Shown piece after piece: positions 1 to 9,295 of a stretch of DNA of 33,607 bases (the first letter of the stretch is position 1; each line of letters starts with the position of its first letter). This DNA is from Halieaceae bacterium (GTDB lineage: Bacteria; Pseudomonadota; Gammaproteobacteria; Pseudomonadales; Halieaceae), in the NCBI GenBank assembly GCA_028280635.1, contig JANQLM010000072.1, positions 1 to 33,607 of the forward strand, written 5' to 3'. Position numbers and translations under genes: made by a program. The notes under the pieces were generated by a model. That model made no database searches. It worked only from the letters and a program-made list of their open reading frames with translations, and had not been told where the DNA came from.

Positions 1-1409
1 GAGGCCATCACTGAGCCCTTTACCTCGAGTCCGGCGTGCTCCGCCTTGATACCGGCGATGCGGGCCGAGTTGACCCGGCTCATCTGGCCGGCGCCGACAC
101 CGATGGTCTGGCCGGCTGCGGCGTAAACAATGGCATTGGATTTCACGAACTTGGCGACCTTCCAGGCAAACAGCAGGTCCTGCATCTGCTCGGCATCGGG
201 CTGCTTGCGGCTTACGACTTTCAGCTCACCCGCGCCGACCATGCCCAGGTCGCGGTCCTGCACCAGCAGGCCGCCGTTGACACGCTTGTAATCCAGCGCG
301 GGGCTGGCACTGTCCCAGGCGCCGCAGCGCAGCACCCGCACGTTTTCCTTGGCGGCGGTGGTGGCCAGTGCTTCGGCACCGATTTCCGGTGCAATAATCA
401 CTTCGACGAACTGCTTGTCAATGATAGCTGCCGCGGTCTCGGCATCCAGTTCCCGGTTGAAGGCGATAATGCCGCCGAAGGCGGATTCCGGGTCGGTGGC
501 GAAAGCGCGCTGGTAGGCTTCCAGCAGGCTGGCGCCGACTGCGACGCCGCAGGGATTGGCGTGCTTGACGATGACACAGGCCGGCGCGTCGAAGCTCTTG
601 ACGCATTCAAGGGCGGCATCGGTGTCGGCCACGTTGTTGTAGGAGAGCGCTTTGCCCTGCAGTTGCGCTGCAGTGGCGATACCGGCTTCCGCGGGGTTTG
701 CTTCCCGGTAGAAGGCCGCGGCCTGGTGAGGGTTTTCACCGTAGCGCATTTCCTGAACCCGGTGAAACTGGGTGGAGAAGGTGCGCGGAAAGGCCTCGCT
801 GCCGCCGTCTACCAGCCTGCCAAAGTGGTTGGCGATGGCACCGTCATAGGCCGCCGTGTGCTCGTAGGCGCGAATCGCCAGGTCGAAACGGGTCCGGTAG
901 CTGAGGCTGCCATTGTTGGCCTGCAGCTCTTCGACGATGCAGGCGTAGTCACCTGCATTGACCACAATGGTGACGAAGCGGTGATTCTTGGCGGCGGCTC
1001 GCACCATGGTGGGGCCACCGATATCGATATTCTCCACCGCATCTTCAAAGCTGCAGTCGGGTTTCGCCACGGTCTGCTCGAAGGGGTACAGATTCACCAC
1101 CACCATGTCGATGGTATCGATACCGTGCTCGGCCATGATTGCATCATCAGTGCCGCGGCGGGCCAGGATGCCGCCGTGAACTTTCGGGTGCAGGGTTTTT
1201 ACCCGGCCGTCCATCATCTCCGGGAAGCCGGTGTAGTCGGCAATCTCAGTCACATTGATGCCAGCGTCCCGCAGCAGGCGGTAGGTGCCGCCGGTGGAGA
1301 GCAGCTCCACGCCCTGCTCGGATAGCGCACGGGCAAAATCCTCGATACCGGTTTTGTCGGAAACGCTGATCAATGCGCGCCGAACCGGAACAAGATCGGT
1401 GTCAGTCAT
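1..1409 (-). CDS. purH: Bifunctional AICAR formyltransferase / IMP cyclohydrolase PurH (C-terminus cut off by window edge)
   Basis: PurH carries out the last two steps of de novo purine synthesis in the cytoplasm, AICAR to FAICAR to IMP. The reading frame opens at an ATG complementing 1407-1409 and stays open to position 1, giving about 469 codons of a family normally near 525, so roughly the last 55 residues lie outside the window. The N-terminus is the MGS-like cyclohydrolase domain ([39 protein letters not shown]). The transformylase part has RYGENPHQ and the Lys-His pair of the KHANPCGVA motif, and the visible end has [18 protein letters not shown]. It lies 37 bp downstream of fis on the same strand with no obvious terminator between them, so read-through from dusB-fis is likely. 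Identity is secure from motifs. Confidence 0.97.
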   Translation of the reverse strand, partial: MTDTDLVPVRRALISVSDKTGIEDFARALSEQGVELLSTGGTYRLLRDAGINVTEIADYTGFPEMMDGRVKTLHPKVHGGILARRGTDDAIMAEHGIDTIDMVVVNLYPFEQTVAKPDCSFEDAVENIDIGGPTMVRAAAKNHRFVTIVVNAGDYACIVEELQANNGSLSYRTRFDLAIRAYEHTAAYDGAIANHFGRLVDGGSEAFPRTFSTQFHRVQEMRYGENPHQAAAFYREANPAEAGIATAAQLQGKALSYNNVADTDAALECVKSFDAPACVIVKHANPCGVAVGASLLEAYQRAFATDPESAFGGIIAFNRELDAETAAAIIDKQFVEVIIAPEIGAEALATTAAKENVRVLRCGAWDSASPALDYKRVNGGLLVQDRDLGMVGAGELKVVSRKQPDAEQMQDLLFAWKVAKFVKSNAIVYAAAGQTIGVGAGQMSRVNSARIAGIKAEHAGLEVKGSVMA

Positions 1410-1446
1410 GAAGGGGTCCAGTTTGTAGGTGGGTGCTGCCGGTAGC

Positions 1447-1767
1447 TCAGGCGCCGTTGTCGGTCAGCAGGCCGTATTGCTTCAGTTTTTTGCGCAGGGT
1501 GCCGCGATTGAGCCCCAGCATCTGGGATGCCTTGGTCTGGTTGTTACGGGTGTACTGCATGATTTCCTCTAGCAGCGGTGCTTCGACCTCTGCCAGCACC
1601 ATCTGGTAGACCTCACTGCCCAGCTGTCCTTCCAGTTCTTCCAGGTATGCGCGTACCGCCAGGCGCACGCTCTGGCGAAGGCTGGTGCCTTTGCCGTTGC
1701 CGCTATCGGCGGGCAGGTCCAGTGATGTGCCCGGCGTCCGTTCCGACAGGGTTTCCCCCACTCTCAT
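1447..1767 (-). CDS. fis: DNA-binding protein Fis
   Basis: Nucleoid-associated protein that bends DNA and activates rRNA and tRNA promoters during fast growth. The 106-residue product is close to the usual 90-107. The C-terminal half is the typical Fis helix-turn-helix, with the [20 protein letters not shown] stretch matching the conserved recognition region. The N-terminal 30 residues are the variable arm. The start codon overlaps the dusB stop by 4 nt (ATGA), so translation is coupled as in the classic dusB-fis operon. The same window holds a probable rRNA promoter at its far right end, a natural target for this protein. Identity is confident from the C-terminal motif and the neighbours. 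Confidence 0.96.
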   Translation of the reverse strand: MRVGETLSERTPGTSLDLPADSGNGKGTSLRQSVRLAVRAYLEELEGQLGSEVYQMVLAEVEAPLLEEIMQYTRNNQTKASQMLGLNRGTLRKKLKQYGLLTDNGA

Positions 1768-2750
1768 GCTGCCAACTCCTCAAACTTGTTGTCATTGAAA
1801 TAGAAATGTAGCGCGGCTTCCTGTTCGGCGGCGCTTTCCAGCTGGTTGAACTGGCGGCGAAAGACTTCGGCCCCTGGCGCCTGTTGCAGGTACCAGCCGA
1901 CGTGCTTGCGCGCGATGCGCAGGCCCATGTATTCCCCGTAAAATTCGTGCAGACCGCGCAGGTGCTCCAGCATGATCGCGGCTTTTTCTTCCAGGCCCGG
2001 CTCTGCGGGTAGTTCGCCTGTCGCCAGGTAATGTGCCACCTGGCCACAGAGCCAGGGTGCTCCCTGTGCGGCGCGGCCTATCATGATGCCGGCGGCACCG
2101 GTGCGCGCCAGCACCTGGCCGGCTTGCCGGGCAGTGGTGATATCGCCGTTGGCGAACACCGGCAACTCAACCGCGGCGCAAATGTCGGCAATGGTGTCGT
2201 ACTCCGCCTCGCCGTTGAAGCGGCAGGCGCGGGTGCGGCCGTGCACCGCCAGCGCGGCAATGCCGGCGTCCTCGGCGATGCGGGCGACAGTGACACCGTT
2301 GCGTCGCTCCGGAGACCAGCCGGTGCGAATTTTCAGCGTCACAGGCACGTGAACTGCGGCGGTAACCGCCTGCAGGATGTCGCGAACGAGGTCTTCATCG
2401 CGCAGCAGGGCGGAGCCCGCGGCTTTCTTGCAAACCTTCTTCGCCGGGCAGCCCATGTTGATATCGATGATCTGGGCGCCGAGCTCGACGTTGCGGCGGG
2501 CGGCGTCCGCCATCATTTCCGGGTCGCCGCCGGCGATCTGCACAGAGCGCGGCTCGCACTCATCGCTGTGTACCAGGCGTGCCCGAGACTTGCGGGTGTT
2601 CCAGAGACGGGTATCGCTGGTGACCATTTCCGAGACAACCAGGCCCGCGCCAAGGCGCTTACAGAGGCGCCGAAAAGGCAAATCCGTGACCCCGGCCATC
2701 GGTGCGAGAGCGACATTGTTGTCCAATTTGTAAGGACCGATCGCGATCAT
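1764..2750 (-). CDS. dusB: tRNA-dihydrouridine synthase B
   Basis: FMN-dependent reductase that turns specific uridines of tRNA into dihydrouridine. The 328-residue length fits DusB (about 320). The sequence opens with [20 protein letters not shown] (flavin-binding TIM-barrel start). It has the catalytic Cys101 in the [20 protein letters not shown] region, the LKIRTGW and AVHGRTR substrate/FMN motifs, and the FANGDI and [13 protein letters not shown] phosphate-binding motifs, followed by the helical tRNA-binding tail. It is the first gene of the dusB-fis unit, and its last 4 nt overlap fis. No good Shine-Dalgarno precedes the ATG, consistent with low DusB translation relative to Fis, as reported for E. 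coli; that parallel is an inference. Confidence 0.96.
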   Translation of the reverse strand: MIAIGPYKLDNNVALAPMAGVTDLPFRRLCKRLGAGLVVSEMVTSDTRLWNTRKSRARLVHSDECEPRSVQIAGGDPEMMADAARRNVELGAQIIDINMGCPAKKVCKKAAGSALLRDEDLVRDILQAVTAAVHVPVTLKIRTGWSPERRNGVTVARIAEDAGIAALAVHGRTRACRFNGEAEYDTIADICAAVELPVFANGDITTARQAGQVLARTGAAGIMIGRAAQGAPWLCGQVAHYLATGELPAEPGLEEKAAIMLEHLRGLHEFYGEYMGLRIARKHVGWYLQQAPGAEVFRRQFNQLESAAEQEAALHFYFNDNKFEELAA

Positions 2751-2785
2751 TCAGCGGGATGCCCGGAGTGCGGAAAAGGGGCGAT

Positions 2786-2814
2786 ATGATACTCGCAAGC
2801 CCTGGAGGCTCCAA
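2786..2814 (-). promoter_or_regulatory. Predicted sigma-70 promoter of dusB-fis
   Basis: On the minus strand there is a -35 TTGGAG (complement of 2809-2814), a 17-bp spacer and a -10 TATCAT (complement of 2786-2791), followed by a C/G-rich ATCGCCCC discriminator. The predicted start lies about 28 nt before the dusB ATG. The -35 sits inside a short palindrome (TGGAGGCTCCA, 2803-2813) that could be an operator. Growth-rate and ppGpp control would fit the GC-rich discriminator. Seen by eye only. Confidence 0.5.
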
Positions 2815-2835
2815 GGGGAATTGCGGATTTTTTGA

Positions 2836-3486
2836 TCAGTTTGCCGCCGCGGTCACAGGCTCCAGCCGGGCGACATAGTTGACCGCATCGCGGCCCGGGT
2901 CAGCCAGCGCCAGGGACACCTGAATCTCGCTGTTGGGCGGCAACCTCAGGGGGCCGGCGTTGTGCAGGTACTCCGCCGGCAGGAAGGCGCGGCGTGCCCG
3001 CGGTTCGCCCTGGCGGTTGGTGAACCCCAGTACCAGCAAGGGCAGGGGCGCGGCTTCGTCCGCCTGGTTGCGAATCATGGCGTCCAGGCGCAGGGCGCCG
3101 GGCGTATCCGGGTGCGGGCGAATCACCAGGTTGGCCAATTGCAGCGCATCACGTGAACGCCGTGCCTCCAGGGTCGGCACGTAGAGCTGTACCGCCAGCA
3201 CAATCAGCAGCGCCAGGAGGATGGTCCATGCACTCCAGGGTATCGGTCGGCCGCTGTTCGGTAGCTCCGCCGCCGCCATCGGCTTTACCTCCAGCTCGAG
3301 GATAGGGTGCGGGCCCTCATCATCGGGCAGGGTTGGCGGGATGAAGTCGACTTCGCCGCGTATGCCGTCGAAAATCTGCAGGCAGCTGCCGCAGCGTACC
3401 CGGCCCCCGGCCTGTTCGAGTTGGGCGGGTGCCACCTGGAAGCTGGCGTCGCAGTAGGGGCAGGTAGTCAGCTGGGGTTCAGTCAC
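2836..3486 (-). CDS. Zinc-ribbon DUF3426 inner-membrane protein
   Basis: Function unknown. The N-terminus is a zinc-ribbon of the MJ0042 type with two CxxC pairs (TCPYCDASF and VRCGSCLQIF, about residues 7-40). An acidic/proline linker follows, then a single membrane helix (SAWTILLALLIVLAVQLYV, around residue 105), then a periplasmic DUF3426 domain that ends in a beta-rich segment. I chose the GTG at 3484-3486 (VTEPQLTTCPYC) because it places the ribbon at the very N-terminus, overlaps prmA by 8 nt and has GGGGGAA upstream. A longer frame from 3534 would prepend 16 unlikely residues. Product 216 aa. It is translationally coupled to prmA and sits between prmA and dusB, as I recall for Pseudomonas. 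Confidence 0.85.
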   Translation of the reverse strand: MTEPQLTTCPYCDASFQVAPAQLEQAGGRVRCGSCLQIFDGIRGEVDFIPPTLPDDEGPHPILELEVKPMAAAELPNSGRPIPWSAWTILLALLIVLAVQLYVPTLEARRSRDALQLANLVIRPHPDTPGALRLDAMIRNQADEAAPLPLLVLGFTNRQGEPRARRAFLPAEYLHNAGPLRLPPNSEIQVSLALADPGRDAVNYVARLEPVTAAAN

Positions 3487-4351
3487 CTGGCATTTCCCCC
3501 ACCAGTGCCACCCAGCCTTCCTGCTCGCGGGCAATGTCTAGCGTCAGCGGGTAGGCCGCCCGCAGCTGCTCGACCTGCTCCAGCAGTACTCCCGACAGCA
3601 ACAGTGTGGCGCCGGGTTTCAAAAGCCCGGTAAGCGCTGGGGCCAGCTCGCACAGCGGCCCGGCCAGGATATTGGCCACCACCAGGTCTGCAGGCTCGGT
3701 TTCACCGAGCGCCTCCGGGTGGCAGACCTCTAGACTGCCGGCGGCGATGTGATTGCGCTCGGCGTTGGCCCAGGTGGCGGCGAGTGCCTGGGGGTCGGTA
3801 TCGGTGGCCAGCAGCGAATCGGCACCCAGGCGCAGGGCGGCGATGCCCAATACGCCGGAACCGCAGCCAAAATCCACCACCCGGTCGCCGGCCGCGACCC
3901 GAGCCGCCAGTTCCCCCAGGCACATGGCGGTGGTGGGGTGGGTGCCAGTGCCGAAGGCCAGGCCTGGGTCTAGCATGATATTGATGGCCTCCGGTTCTGG
4001 CGGTGTCAGCCAGGAAGGGCAGAGCCACAGGCCCTCGGCGAACTGGCGCGGCTGGTAGTGCTGCATCCACTCCCGCTCCCAATCCTTGTCTTCGAGGATT
4101 TCGGCGCTCAGGCCTGCCCGGTAGCTTTCCGGCATCTCGGCGCGCAGCTGTTCGAGGTTGGTGTCTGCCGGAAACAGGCCGCTGACACGGGTTTCCTGCC
4201 ACAGGGCCTGCCCGGGTTCTGATCCGGCAAACAGGGGCTGGTCGGCATTGTCTTCGAGGGTGACCGCAGCGGCGCCGAGGCCGAGCAGGGCATCCTCTGC
4301 GGCGGGCGCCAATTCTGCCCGGGTCTCGAGCCGTACTTGCAACCAGGCCAC
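3479..4351 (-). CDS. prmA: Ribosomal protein L11 methyltransferase
   Basis: S-adenosylmethionine-dependent enzyme that trimethylates several amino groups of ribosomal protein L11. The 290-residue protein has the L11-recognising N-terminal domain (residues 1 to about 100), then a class I Rossmann methyltransferase fold. Conserved elements include LDPGLAFGTGTHPTT (the PrmA signature), the SAM loop VVDFGCGSGVLGIAAL and the VVANILAGPL catalytic-side motif. It starts 11 bp after accC ends and overlaps the next gene by 8 nt, so it belongs to the aroQ-accB-accC transcription unit. Length and motifs match the family well. Confidence 0.96.
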   Translation of the reverse strand: MAWLQVRLETRAELAPAAEDALLGLGAAAVTLEDNADQPLFAGSEPGQALWQETRVSGLFPADTNLEQLRAEMPESYRAGLSAEILEDKDWEREWMQHYQPRQFAEGLWLCPSWLTPPEPEAINIMLDPGLAFGTGTHPTTAMCLGELAARVAAGDRVVDFGCGSGVLGIAALRLGADSLLATDTDPQALAATWANAERNHIAAGSLEVCHPEALGETEPADLVVANILAGPLCELAPALTGLLKPGATLLLSGVLLEQVEQLRAAYPLTLDIAREQEGWVALVGEMPGD

Positions 4352-4362
4352 GGTGGCGGGGT

Positions 4363-5709
4363 TCAGCCGTTGAGGCGTTTTTCGAGGTAGTGGATACTGA
4401 CGCCGCCGCGAGCGAAAGCGGAGTCACGCACCAGTTCCCGGTGCAGATCGGCATTGGTGCGAATACCTTCCACGACCAGCTCCTCGAGGGCCTGGCGCAT
4501 GCGGGCCAGCGCCACTTCCCGGGTTTCCCCATAGCTGATGATCTTGGCAATCAGTGAGTCGTAATGGGGCGGTACGGAGTAGCCGCCGTACAGATGGGAG
4601 TCGACCCGGATGCCGTTGCCGCCCGGTGCATGGAAATGGCTGACCGGCCCCGGGCTGGGCATGAAGGTACGCGGGTCCTCGGCGTTGATGCGGCACTCGA
4701 AAGCGTGGCCTTGGAAACTCACGTCCTCCTGGGCGAAGGACAGCGGCATGCCGCTGGCTACCCGGATCTGTTCCTTGACGATGTCGATGCCGGTAATCAT
4801 TTCCGAGACCGGGTGCTCGACCTGCACCCGGGTGTTCATCTCGATGAAGTAGAAGCCGCCGTCCTCGTACAGGAATTCAAAAGTGCCGGCGCCGCAATAG
4901 CCGATTTCCTTGCAGGCATTGACGCAGGCCGCGTAGACCTCTTCCCGGGCGTCGTCAGGGATGCCCGGTGCCGGTGCTTCCTCCAGGACTTTCTGGTGTC
5001 GCCGCTGCAGGGAGCAGTCGCGGTCGCCCAGGTGGACGGCATTGCCGTGGCTGTCTGCCAGCACCTGCACCTCGACGTGGCGCGGGTTCTCCAGGAACTT
5101 CTCGATATAGACCTTATCGCTGCCAAAAGCGGCGGCCGCCTCGGACTGGGTGACGAACACCGCGTTCAGCAGGGCTGCCTCACTCTGCACCACCCGCATG
5201 CCGCGGCCACCGCCGCCGGCGGCGGCCTTGATGATTACTGGATAGCCGATGCGCCGGGCAACCTCCAGGGTCCGATCGCTGTCCTCGTCCAGCGGACCGT
5301 CGGAGCCGGGCACAGTGGGTACTCCCGCCGCTTTCATGGCCTCGATGGCCGACACTTTGTCGCCCATCAGGCGAATGACGTCGGCGCTGGGGCCGATAAA
5401 CGTGAAGCCGCTTTTCTCGACCTGCTCGGCAAAATCGGCGTTCTCCGCCAGGAAGCCGTAACCGGGGTGGATGCCTACCGCGTCGGTCACTTCCGCGGCA
5501 GAAATAATGGCGGGAATATTCAGGTAGCTCTCGGTGGACGGCGCGGGGCCGATACAGACCGATTCGTCCGCCAGCTTTACATGCATGAGATCTCGGTCGG
5601 CCTGTGAGTGCACGGCCACGGTCTTGATGTCCAGTTCCTTGCAAGCGCGCAGCACTCGCAGGGCGATCTCACCGCGGTTGGCGATGACAACTTTATCCAG
5701 CAACGGCAT
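4363..5709 (-). CDS. accC: Acetyl-CoA carboxylase, biotin carboxylase subunit
   Basis: ATP-dependent carboxylation of the biotin on AccB, the first half-reaction of malonyl-CoA formation for fatty acid synthesis. The 448 residues equal the usual length. Ordered features are the N-terminal [16 protein letters not shown] domain, the ATP-grasp lid with the glycine-rich [14 protein letters not shown] loop, the HVEVQVLAD and [20 protein letters not shown] stretch, and the [20 protein letters not shown] metal/bicarbonate site. It is 16 bp downstream of accB and 11 bp upstream of prmA. Nothing unusual is seen. Confidence 0.98.
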   Translation of the reverse strand: MPLLDKVVIANRGEIALRVLRACKELDIKTVAVHSQADRDLMHVKLADESVCIGPAPSTESYLNIPAIISAAEVTDAVGIHPGYGFLAENADFAEQVEKSGFTFIGPSADVIRLMGDKVSAIEAMKAAGVPTVPGSDGPLDEDSDRTLEVARRIGYPVIIKAAAGGGGRGMRVVQSEAALLNAVFVTQSEAAAAFGSDKVYIEKFLENPRHVEVQVLADSHGNAVHLGDRDCSLQRRHQKVLEEAPAPGIPDDAREEVYAACVNACKEIGYCGAGTFEFLYEDGGFYFIEMNTRVQVEHPVSEMITGIDIVKEQIRVASGMPLSFAQEDVSFQGHAFECRINAEDPRTFMPSPGPVSHFHAPGGNGIRVDSHLYGGYSVPPHYDSLIAKIISYGETREVALARMRQALEELVVEGIRTNADLHRELVRDSAFARGGVSIHYLEKRLNG

Positions 5710-5725
5710 TGCTCTGTCCCCGCGG

Positions 5726-6208
5726 TCAGACGATGGTGACCAGCGGCTGGTCGAATTCCACCGCCTGGCCGTTCTCCACCAGGATGGCCTCGACCGTGCC
5801 GGCCTTGTCGGCCTCGATCTGGTTCATCATCTTCATGGCTTCTACGATACAGATCACGTCGCCCACTTTGACGTGCTGGCCGACCTCAACGAAGGAGGGT
5901 GAACTGGGCGAGGGCGCGCGGTAGAAGGTGCCGACCATGGGAGAGGTCACGACGTGACCGCTGATCGCTTCGGGCTCTGCAGCGCCGCTCTCCCCAGCGT
6001 CTGCTTCCGCCGGCGCGGGCGCCGGAGCCGGCGCGACGGCCGCGGGTGGCGGCGCAGCCGGGGCTGCAGCATACTGCATGGGCAGGGCAGCGGGTGCGCC
6101 GCTGTTGCGGCTTATGCGCACCGATTCTTCGCCCTCTTTGATCTCAATCTCATCGATATTGGATTCTTCAAGAAGCTCGATCAGCTTTTTGACTTTGCGG
6201 ATGTCCAT
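5726..6208 (-). CDS. accB: Acetyl-CoA carboxylase biotin carboxyl carrier protein
   Basis: Carries the covalently bound biotin that shuttles CO2 between AccC and the carboxyltransferase. The 160-residue protein has an N-terminal helical part ([16 protein letters not shown]), a flexible Ala/Pro-rich linker (about residues 38-70, many PAPAPA units) and a C-terminal biotinyl domain with the [11 protein letters not shown] motif; the biotinylated lysine should be Lys126. It lies 10 bp downstream of aroQ and 16 bp upstream of accC. In E. coli accBC is autoregulated by AccB; whether that holds here cannot be seen. Confidence 0.98.
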   Translation of the reverse strand: MDIRKVKKLIELLEESNIDEIEIKEGEESVRISRNSGAPAALPMQYAAAPAAPPPAAVAPAPAPAPAEADAGESGAAEPEAISGHVVTSPMVGTFYRAPSPSSPSFVEVGQHVKVGDVICIVEAMKMMNQIEADKAGTVEAILVENGQAVEFDQPLVTIV

Positions 6209-6218
6209 TGGCCAATCC

Positions 6219-6662
6219 TCAGGTGTTATCTAGTTGTGTGATGGCGGCTGTCAGTGCCAGCTCATACCCCTTGGCGCCCAGGCCGCAAATCACACCGGCG
6301 GCGATATCGGAGAAGTAGGAGTGGTGGCGAAAGCTCTCACGCGCATGCGGGTTGGACATGTGCATTTCGATAAAGGGAATGTCTACCGCCAGCAAGGCGT
6401 CACGCAGGGCGACACTGGTATGGGTAAATGCCGCCGGATTGAAGATGATGAAGTTGACACCCTCGTGGCGCGCATCATGGATGCGCTCCACCAGTTCATA
6501 CTCGGCATTACTCTGCATGGCCAGCAGGTGATGCCCCGCATCCAGCGCCTGTTGCTGCAGGGTCTGGTGGATATCCGCCAGGCTGGCTGTGCCGTAGATC
6601 CCCGGTTCACGCTCACCCAGCAGGTTGAGGTTCGGTCCGTTGAGGACCAGGATCGTTGCCAT
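6219..6662 (-). CDS. aroQ: Type II 3-dehydroquinate dehydratase
   Basis: Dehydrates 3-dehydroquinate to 3-dehydroshikimate in the shikimate pathway. I placed the start at the ATG complementing 6660-6662 ([19 protein letters not shown]), because the conserved fold begins there; an upstream in-frame start at 6698 would add 12 unconserved residues. Product 147 aa, the normal size for the dodecameric type II enzyme. Tyr23 in the flexible [10 protein letters not shown] loop is the expected catalytic base. [17 protein letters not shown] and [17 protein letters not shown] are the substrate-binding motifs. It is the first gene of the unit with accB, accC and prmA. Confidence 0.96.
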   Translation of the reverse strand: MATILVLNGPNLNLLGEREPGIYGTASLADIHQTLQQQALDAGHHLLAMQSNAEYELVERIHDARHEGVNFIIFNPAAFTHTSVALRDALLAVDIPFIEMHMSNPHARESFRHHSYFSDIAAGVICGLGAKGYELALTAAITQLDNT

Positions 6663-6700
6663 GCCAATGTGCCTCGCTAAGCGCGTGTAAGGCGGCATTG

Positions 6701-6730
6701 TGCATAGAAGGTGGGTTGGCGTCTAGCCAA
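6701..6730 (-). promoter_or_regulatory. Possible promoter of aroQ-accBC-prmA
   Basis: Minus-strand hexamers TTGGCT (complement of 6725-6730) and TATGCA (complement of 6701-6706) are separated by 18 bp, about 40 nt upstream of the aroQ ATG. A 7-bp inverted repeat, TGGCGTC at 6717-6723 and GACGCCA at 6753-6759, overlaps the -35 side and could bind a regulator. The match is moderate and visual only. The rest of the 165-bp aroQ-dsbD gap holds no gene. Confidence 0.35.
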
Positions 6731-6827
6731 AAAGTGTTAAAAAGGGCAAGTTGACGCCAGATACATGCATTTTCGCGGACGTTCGCGGGCTTTTCTGGTG
6801 ATAGCCTCGGCGCGGGCGGGGCCGGCG

Positions 6828-8597
6828 TCAGCGTTCCGCCAGCGTCGGCGCGTCCGCCCTGGCCAGTGCATCCAGCACGATGCCAGGGGTCAGCAGCTGG
6901 GGCAGCACTTCGGGTTCACTGCCTGGCTGTCCACTGTAGACCAGGTACAGGGGCACCCCGTTGCGGCCAAAGCGCGCCAGGAAGCGGGCGATGTCCGCGT
7001 CGTAGTCGGTCCAGTCCACGACGATGTATTCCATACCCATGGCGGCCATGGCTTCCTCAACCCGGTCGGTGCCGAGAGTACCTTTCTCGTTGGCGATACA
7101 GGTGATGCACCAGTCTGCGGTGACATTCACGAATACCGGGGTGCCGGCGCCCAGCAGGGATGCCAGGCGTTGCTCAGACCAGGCCTTGTCCGCACCGGGC
7201 TCGGTTCTGGTGCGGCTGTCCAGGGCATCGCTGGGTATCACCAGCAGAGCGCCCAGCAGGGCGACTGCCCCTGCCCAGCGCCCCCAGGGCCGGTAGCGCC
7301 ACAGCCACAGGCCCAGAGCGAGGGCCAGCATTCCCACCAGCAGCAGCGCCATGGTGGTGACGCTGGTTTGGCGACCACTGACCCACAGCAACCAGATCGC
7401 CGTGGCGTAAAGTGGGAAGGCCAGCAGTTGCTTGAACGTTTCCATCCAGGCCCCGGGCTTTGGCATGCGCTTACGCAGGGTCTTGCTGTAGCTCAGCAGC
7501 AGCATGGGCGCGGCCATGCCGCTGCCAAGTGCTGCGAACACGGCCAGGGCCACGGGTGCCGGCTGGGTGACCGCGAAGCCCAGCGCCGTTCCCATGAAAG
7601 GGGCGGTGCAGGGGCTGGCCACGACCGTCGCCAGAACGCCGGTAAAAAAGGAGCCTGAGTAACCGCCCCGTTCCGCCAGCTGGCTGCCCATGCCCATAAA
7701 GCCCGAGCCCAGCTCAATGAGCCCGGACAGCGACAGGCCCATGACAAAGAACAGGTAGGCCAGCAGGGCCACAAAACGCGGCTCCTGCAGTTGGAAGCCC
7801 CAGCCCACGGCGGCGCCGGCCTGTTGCAGGGTGATCAGCAGCGCAGCCACCAGCAGGAAGCTGGCGACCACGCCCAGTGCATACACCCAGCCGTGCACAT
7901 GCTTGCTGTGCTCACTGCCAGTGGCAAAACTGAAGACTTTGAGGGAAAGCACCGGGAACACGCAGGGCATCAGGTTAAGAATGCTGCCACCCACGAAGGC
8001 CAGCAGCATCATGTAGACCAGCCCGCTGATGCTGAGCGGCTCGGCGGAAGCAGCGTCACCGCTGCCACCGCCCGCGCTCGGCCGGGGCTTGTTCGGCGCT
8101 ACTGCGGCAATCGTGCGCTGAATGAAATCGACTTCGAAGCTCTCCCGGTGAGGGGGATAGCACAGACCGGCGTCGGCGCAGCCCTGGGAAGTGATCTTCA
8201 GCGTGCCGCGCTCCGCCGGGTTGCCCAGTGCCAGGCTGACATCGGCGAAATGGTAGTGCACCTGAGAGATACCGAAGTACTCGTCCTCGCGGGTCACACT
8301 TTCAGAGAAGGTCGGTGTCACCTCGACCGCCCCGGCGTCCGTGTCGAGCTTGAACTTGAAGCGCTTCTGGTAGAGGTAGTAGCCGTCTTCGATCTGCCAG
8401 TAGAGTCTTATGGACTGCTCATCCAGCACCTCCACGGCCAGCGTGTAGGCCTCCTCTACCGGCAGGAAATCGACCTCCGGCTGCGCCTGTTCCAGGCCCG
8501 GCAGCGCTGTGTTCGGCTGGGACAGGTCCTGGGCTCGGACTGTGGGCATTGTGAGCTGCAGGGCCAGTAGCAGTAGCAGCGTGGTGAATCGTTGCAT
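6828..8597 (-). CDS. dsbD: Thiol:disulfide interchange protein DsbD
   Basis: Inner-membrane reductase that moves electrons from cytoplasmic thioredoxin to periplasmic DsbC, DsbE/CcmG and related proteins. With the start complementing 8595-8597 (MQRFTTLLLLLALQL) the product is 589 aa with a clean signal peptide ending near VRAQ; a longer frame to 8651 adds 18 residues and lacks a ribosome site. Domain order is the periplasmic alpha domain with Cys140 and Cys146 (GCADAGLCYPPH), a membrane domain of about eight helices with Cys212 (LMPCVFPVLSLK) and Cys330 (VVASPCTAPF), and a C-terminal thioredoxin-like domain with the CxxC at 497-500 (TADWCITC). All six redox cysteines are present. It is divergent from a copper chaperone gene. 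Confidence 0.95.
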   Translation of the reverse strand: MQRFTTLLLLLALQLTMPTVRAQDLSQPNTALPGLEQAQPEVDFLPVEEAYTLAVEVLDEQSIRLYWQIEDGYYLYQKRFKFKLDTDAGAVEVTPTFSESVTREDEYFGISQVHYHFADVSLALGNPAERGTLKITSQGCADAGLCYPPHRESFEVDFIQRTIAAVAPNKPRPSAGGGSGDAASAEPLSISGLVYMMLLAFVGGSILNLMPCVFPVLSLKVFSFATGSEHSKHVHGWVYALGVVASFLLVAALLITLQQAGAAVGWGFQLQEPRFVALLAYLFFVMGLSLSGLIELGSGFMGMGSQLAERGGYSGSFFTGVLATVVASPCTAPFMGTALGFAVTQPAPVALAVFAALGSGMAAPMLLLSYSKTLRKRMPKPGAWMETFKQLLAFPLYATAIWLLWVSGRQTSVTTMALLLVGMLALALGLWLWRYRPWGRWAGAVALLGALLVIPSDALDSRTRTEPGADKAWSEQRLASLLGAGTPVFVNVTADWCITCIANEKGTLGTDRVEEAMAAMGMEYIVVDWTDYDADIARFLARFGRNGVPLYLVYSGQPGSEPEVLPQLLTPGIVLDALARADAPTLAER

Positions 8598-8778
8598 CAG
8601 TTTATTCTCTGTGGGTACGGCCTTGGACACGAATACCCTCGGAAGTTTCATCGGATTTTACCGATCTTGTGTACGTGCAGCACCTTTCGTACCCCTGTAA
8701 GTCGCTGCCAGCGCACAAGCGGTTCAACGGTGCCAACAGGGCGGTTTACCGTATAGCGCTCCGGTGCAATGCCTGCGA

Positions 8779-8787
8779 TGGTATAGT
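8779..8787 (+). promoter_or_regulatory. Possible extended -10 promoter of the copper-chaperone gene
   Basis: TGGTATAGT combines a TGn extension with a TATAGT -10 hexamer (8782-8787). No convincing -35 lies 17 bp upstream, as is common for extended -10 promoters. The predicted start would be near 8794, giving a leader of about 19 nt containing AGGA before the ATG at 8813. Confidence 0.4.
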
Positions 8788-8812
8788 GTCGCCCCACTCG
8801 AGGATCCAATCG

Positions 8813-9256
8813 ATGCGTTTTTTCAGATTCCTGCCCCTAGTCGCAGTTTTTCTAAGTTTGCCCTGCTGGTCGGTGGAGGCCACCGATGGCTGGATGCGGG
8901 CCATGCCCCCCGGACAGCCTACGGCCGCCGCCTACCTGACGCTGCGCAACCCTGCGGACAGCGCGGTGGTACTGCTGGCCGCGGCCACACCCATGGCCGG
9001 GAAGGTAGAGATACACCGATCGGAACAGCAGGATGGCATGTGGCGCATGCGACGCCTGGCTGACCTGCCGATACCGGCGGGCGGCAGTACCACGCTGGCG
9101 CCCGGTGGCGCCCACCTGATGCTGTTCAGAATGGAGCATGCGCTGCGCGAGGGTGACACCCTGCCGCTGACGCTGGAGTTCGACAACGGTGAAACCATCG
9201 ATGTGGAGATCGAAGTGCGCGCCATTGGCGCGGGCAGCGGGCATCAACATCACTAG
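8813..9256 (+). CDS. PCu(A)C-type periplasmic copper chaperone
   Basis: PCu(A)C proteins bind Cu(I) in the periplasm and deliver it to the CuA site of cytochrome c oxidase, usually with Sco. I used the ATG at 8813 with AGGA about 9 bp upstream; the earlier in-frame start at 8669 reads through noncoding sequence. The 147-aa product begins with a signal peptide (MRFFRFLPLVAVFLSLPCWSVEA). It then shows DGWMRAMPPGQPTAAAYLTL, the VEIHRSEQQDGMWRMR copper-ligand His/Met segment and GGAHLMLFRM, the second His/Met pair. A His-rich tail (GHQHH) may add metal binding. It is followed 39 bp later by a DUF2333 gene and is divergent from dsbD. Confidence 0.9.
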   Translation: MRFFRFLPLVAVFLSLPCWSVEATDGWMRAMPPGQPTAAAYLTLRNPADSAVVLLAAATPMAGKVEIHRSEQQDGMWRMRRLADLPIPAGGSTTLAPGGAHLMLFRMEHALREGDTLPLTLEFDNGETIDVEIEVRAIGAGSGHQHH

Positions 9257-9295
9257 CATTGGCCCCGGGCGGCCAGACACGAGGTAGCACAGATC

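Noticed and set aside
36-1325. 429-codon plus-strand open frame opposite purH
   Set aside because: PurH motifs on the minus strand are unambiguous; this frame is its antisense shadow.
1410-1446. Terminator between fis and purH
   Set aside because: No stem followed by a T run on the minus strand; read-through is more likely.
6760-6827. Hairpin CGCG/CGCG flanked by A-runs after dsbD as a terminator
   Set aside because: Stem is only 4 bp with no T tract on the minus strand; too weak to call.
8650-8665. ATCGG/CCGAT inverted repeat upstream of dsbD as a metal-regulator operator
   Set aside because: Arms of only 5 bp and no match to CueR or CusR sites that I know.
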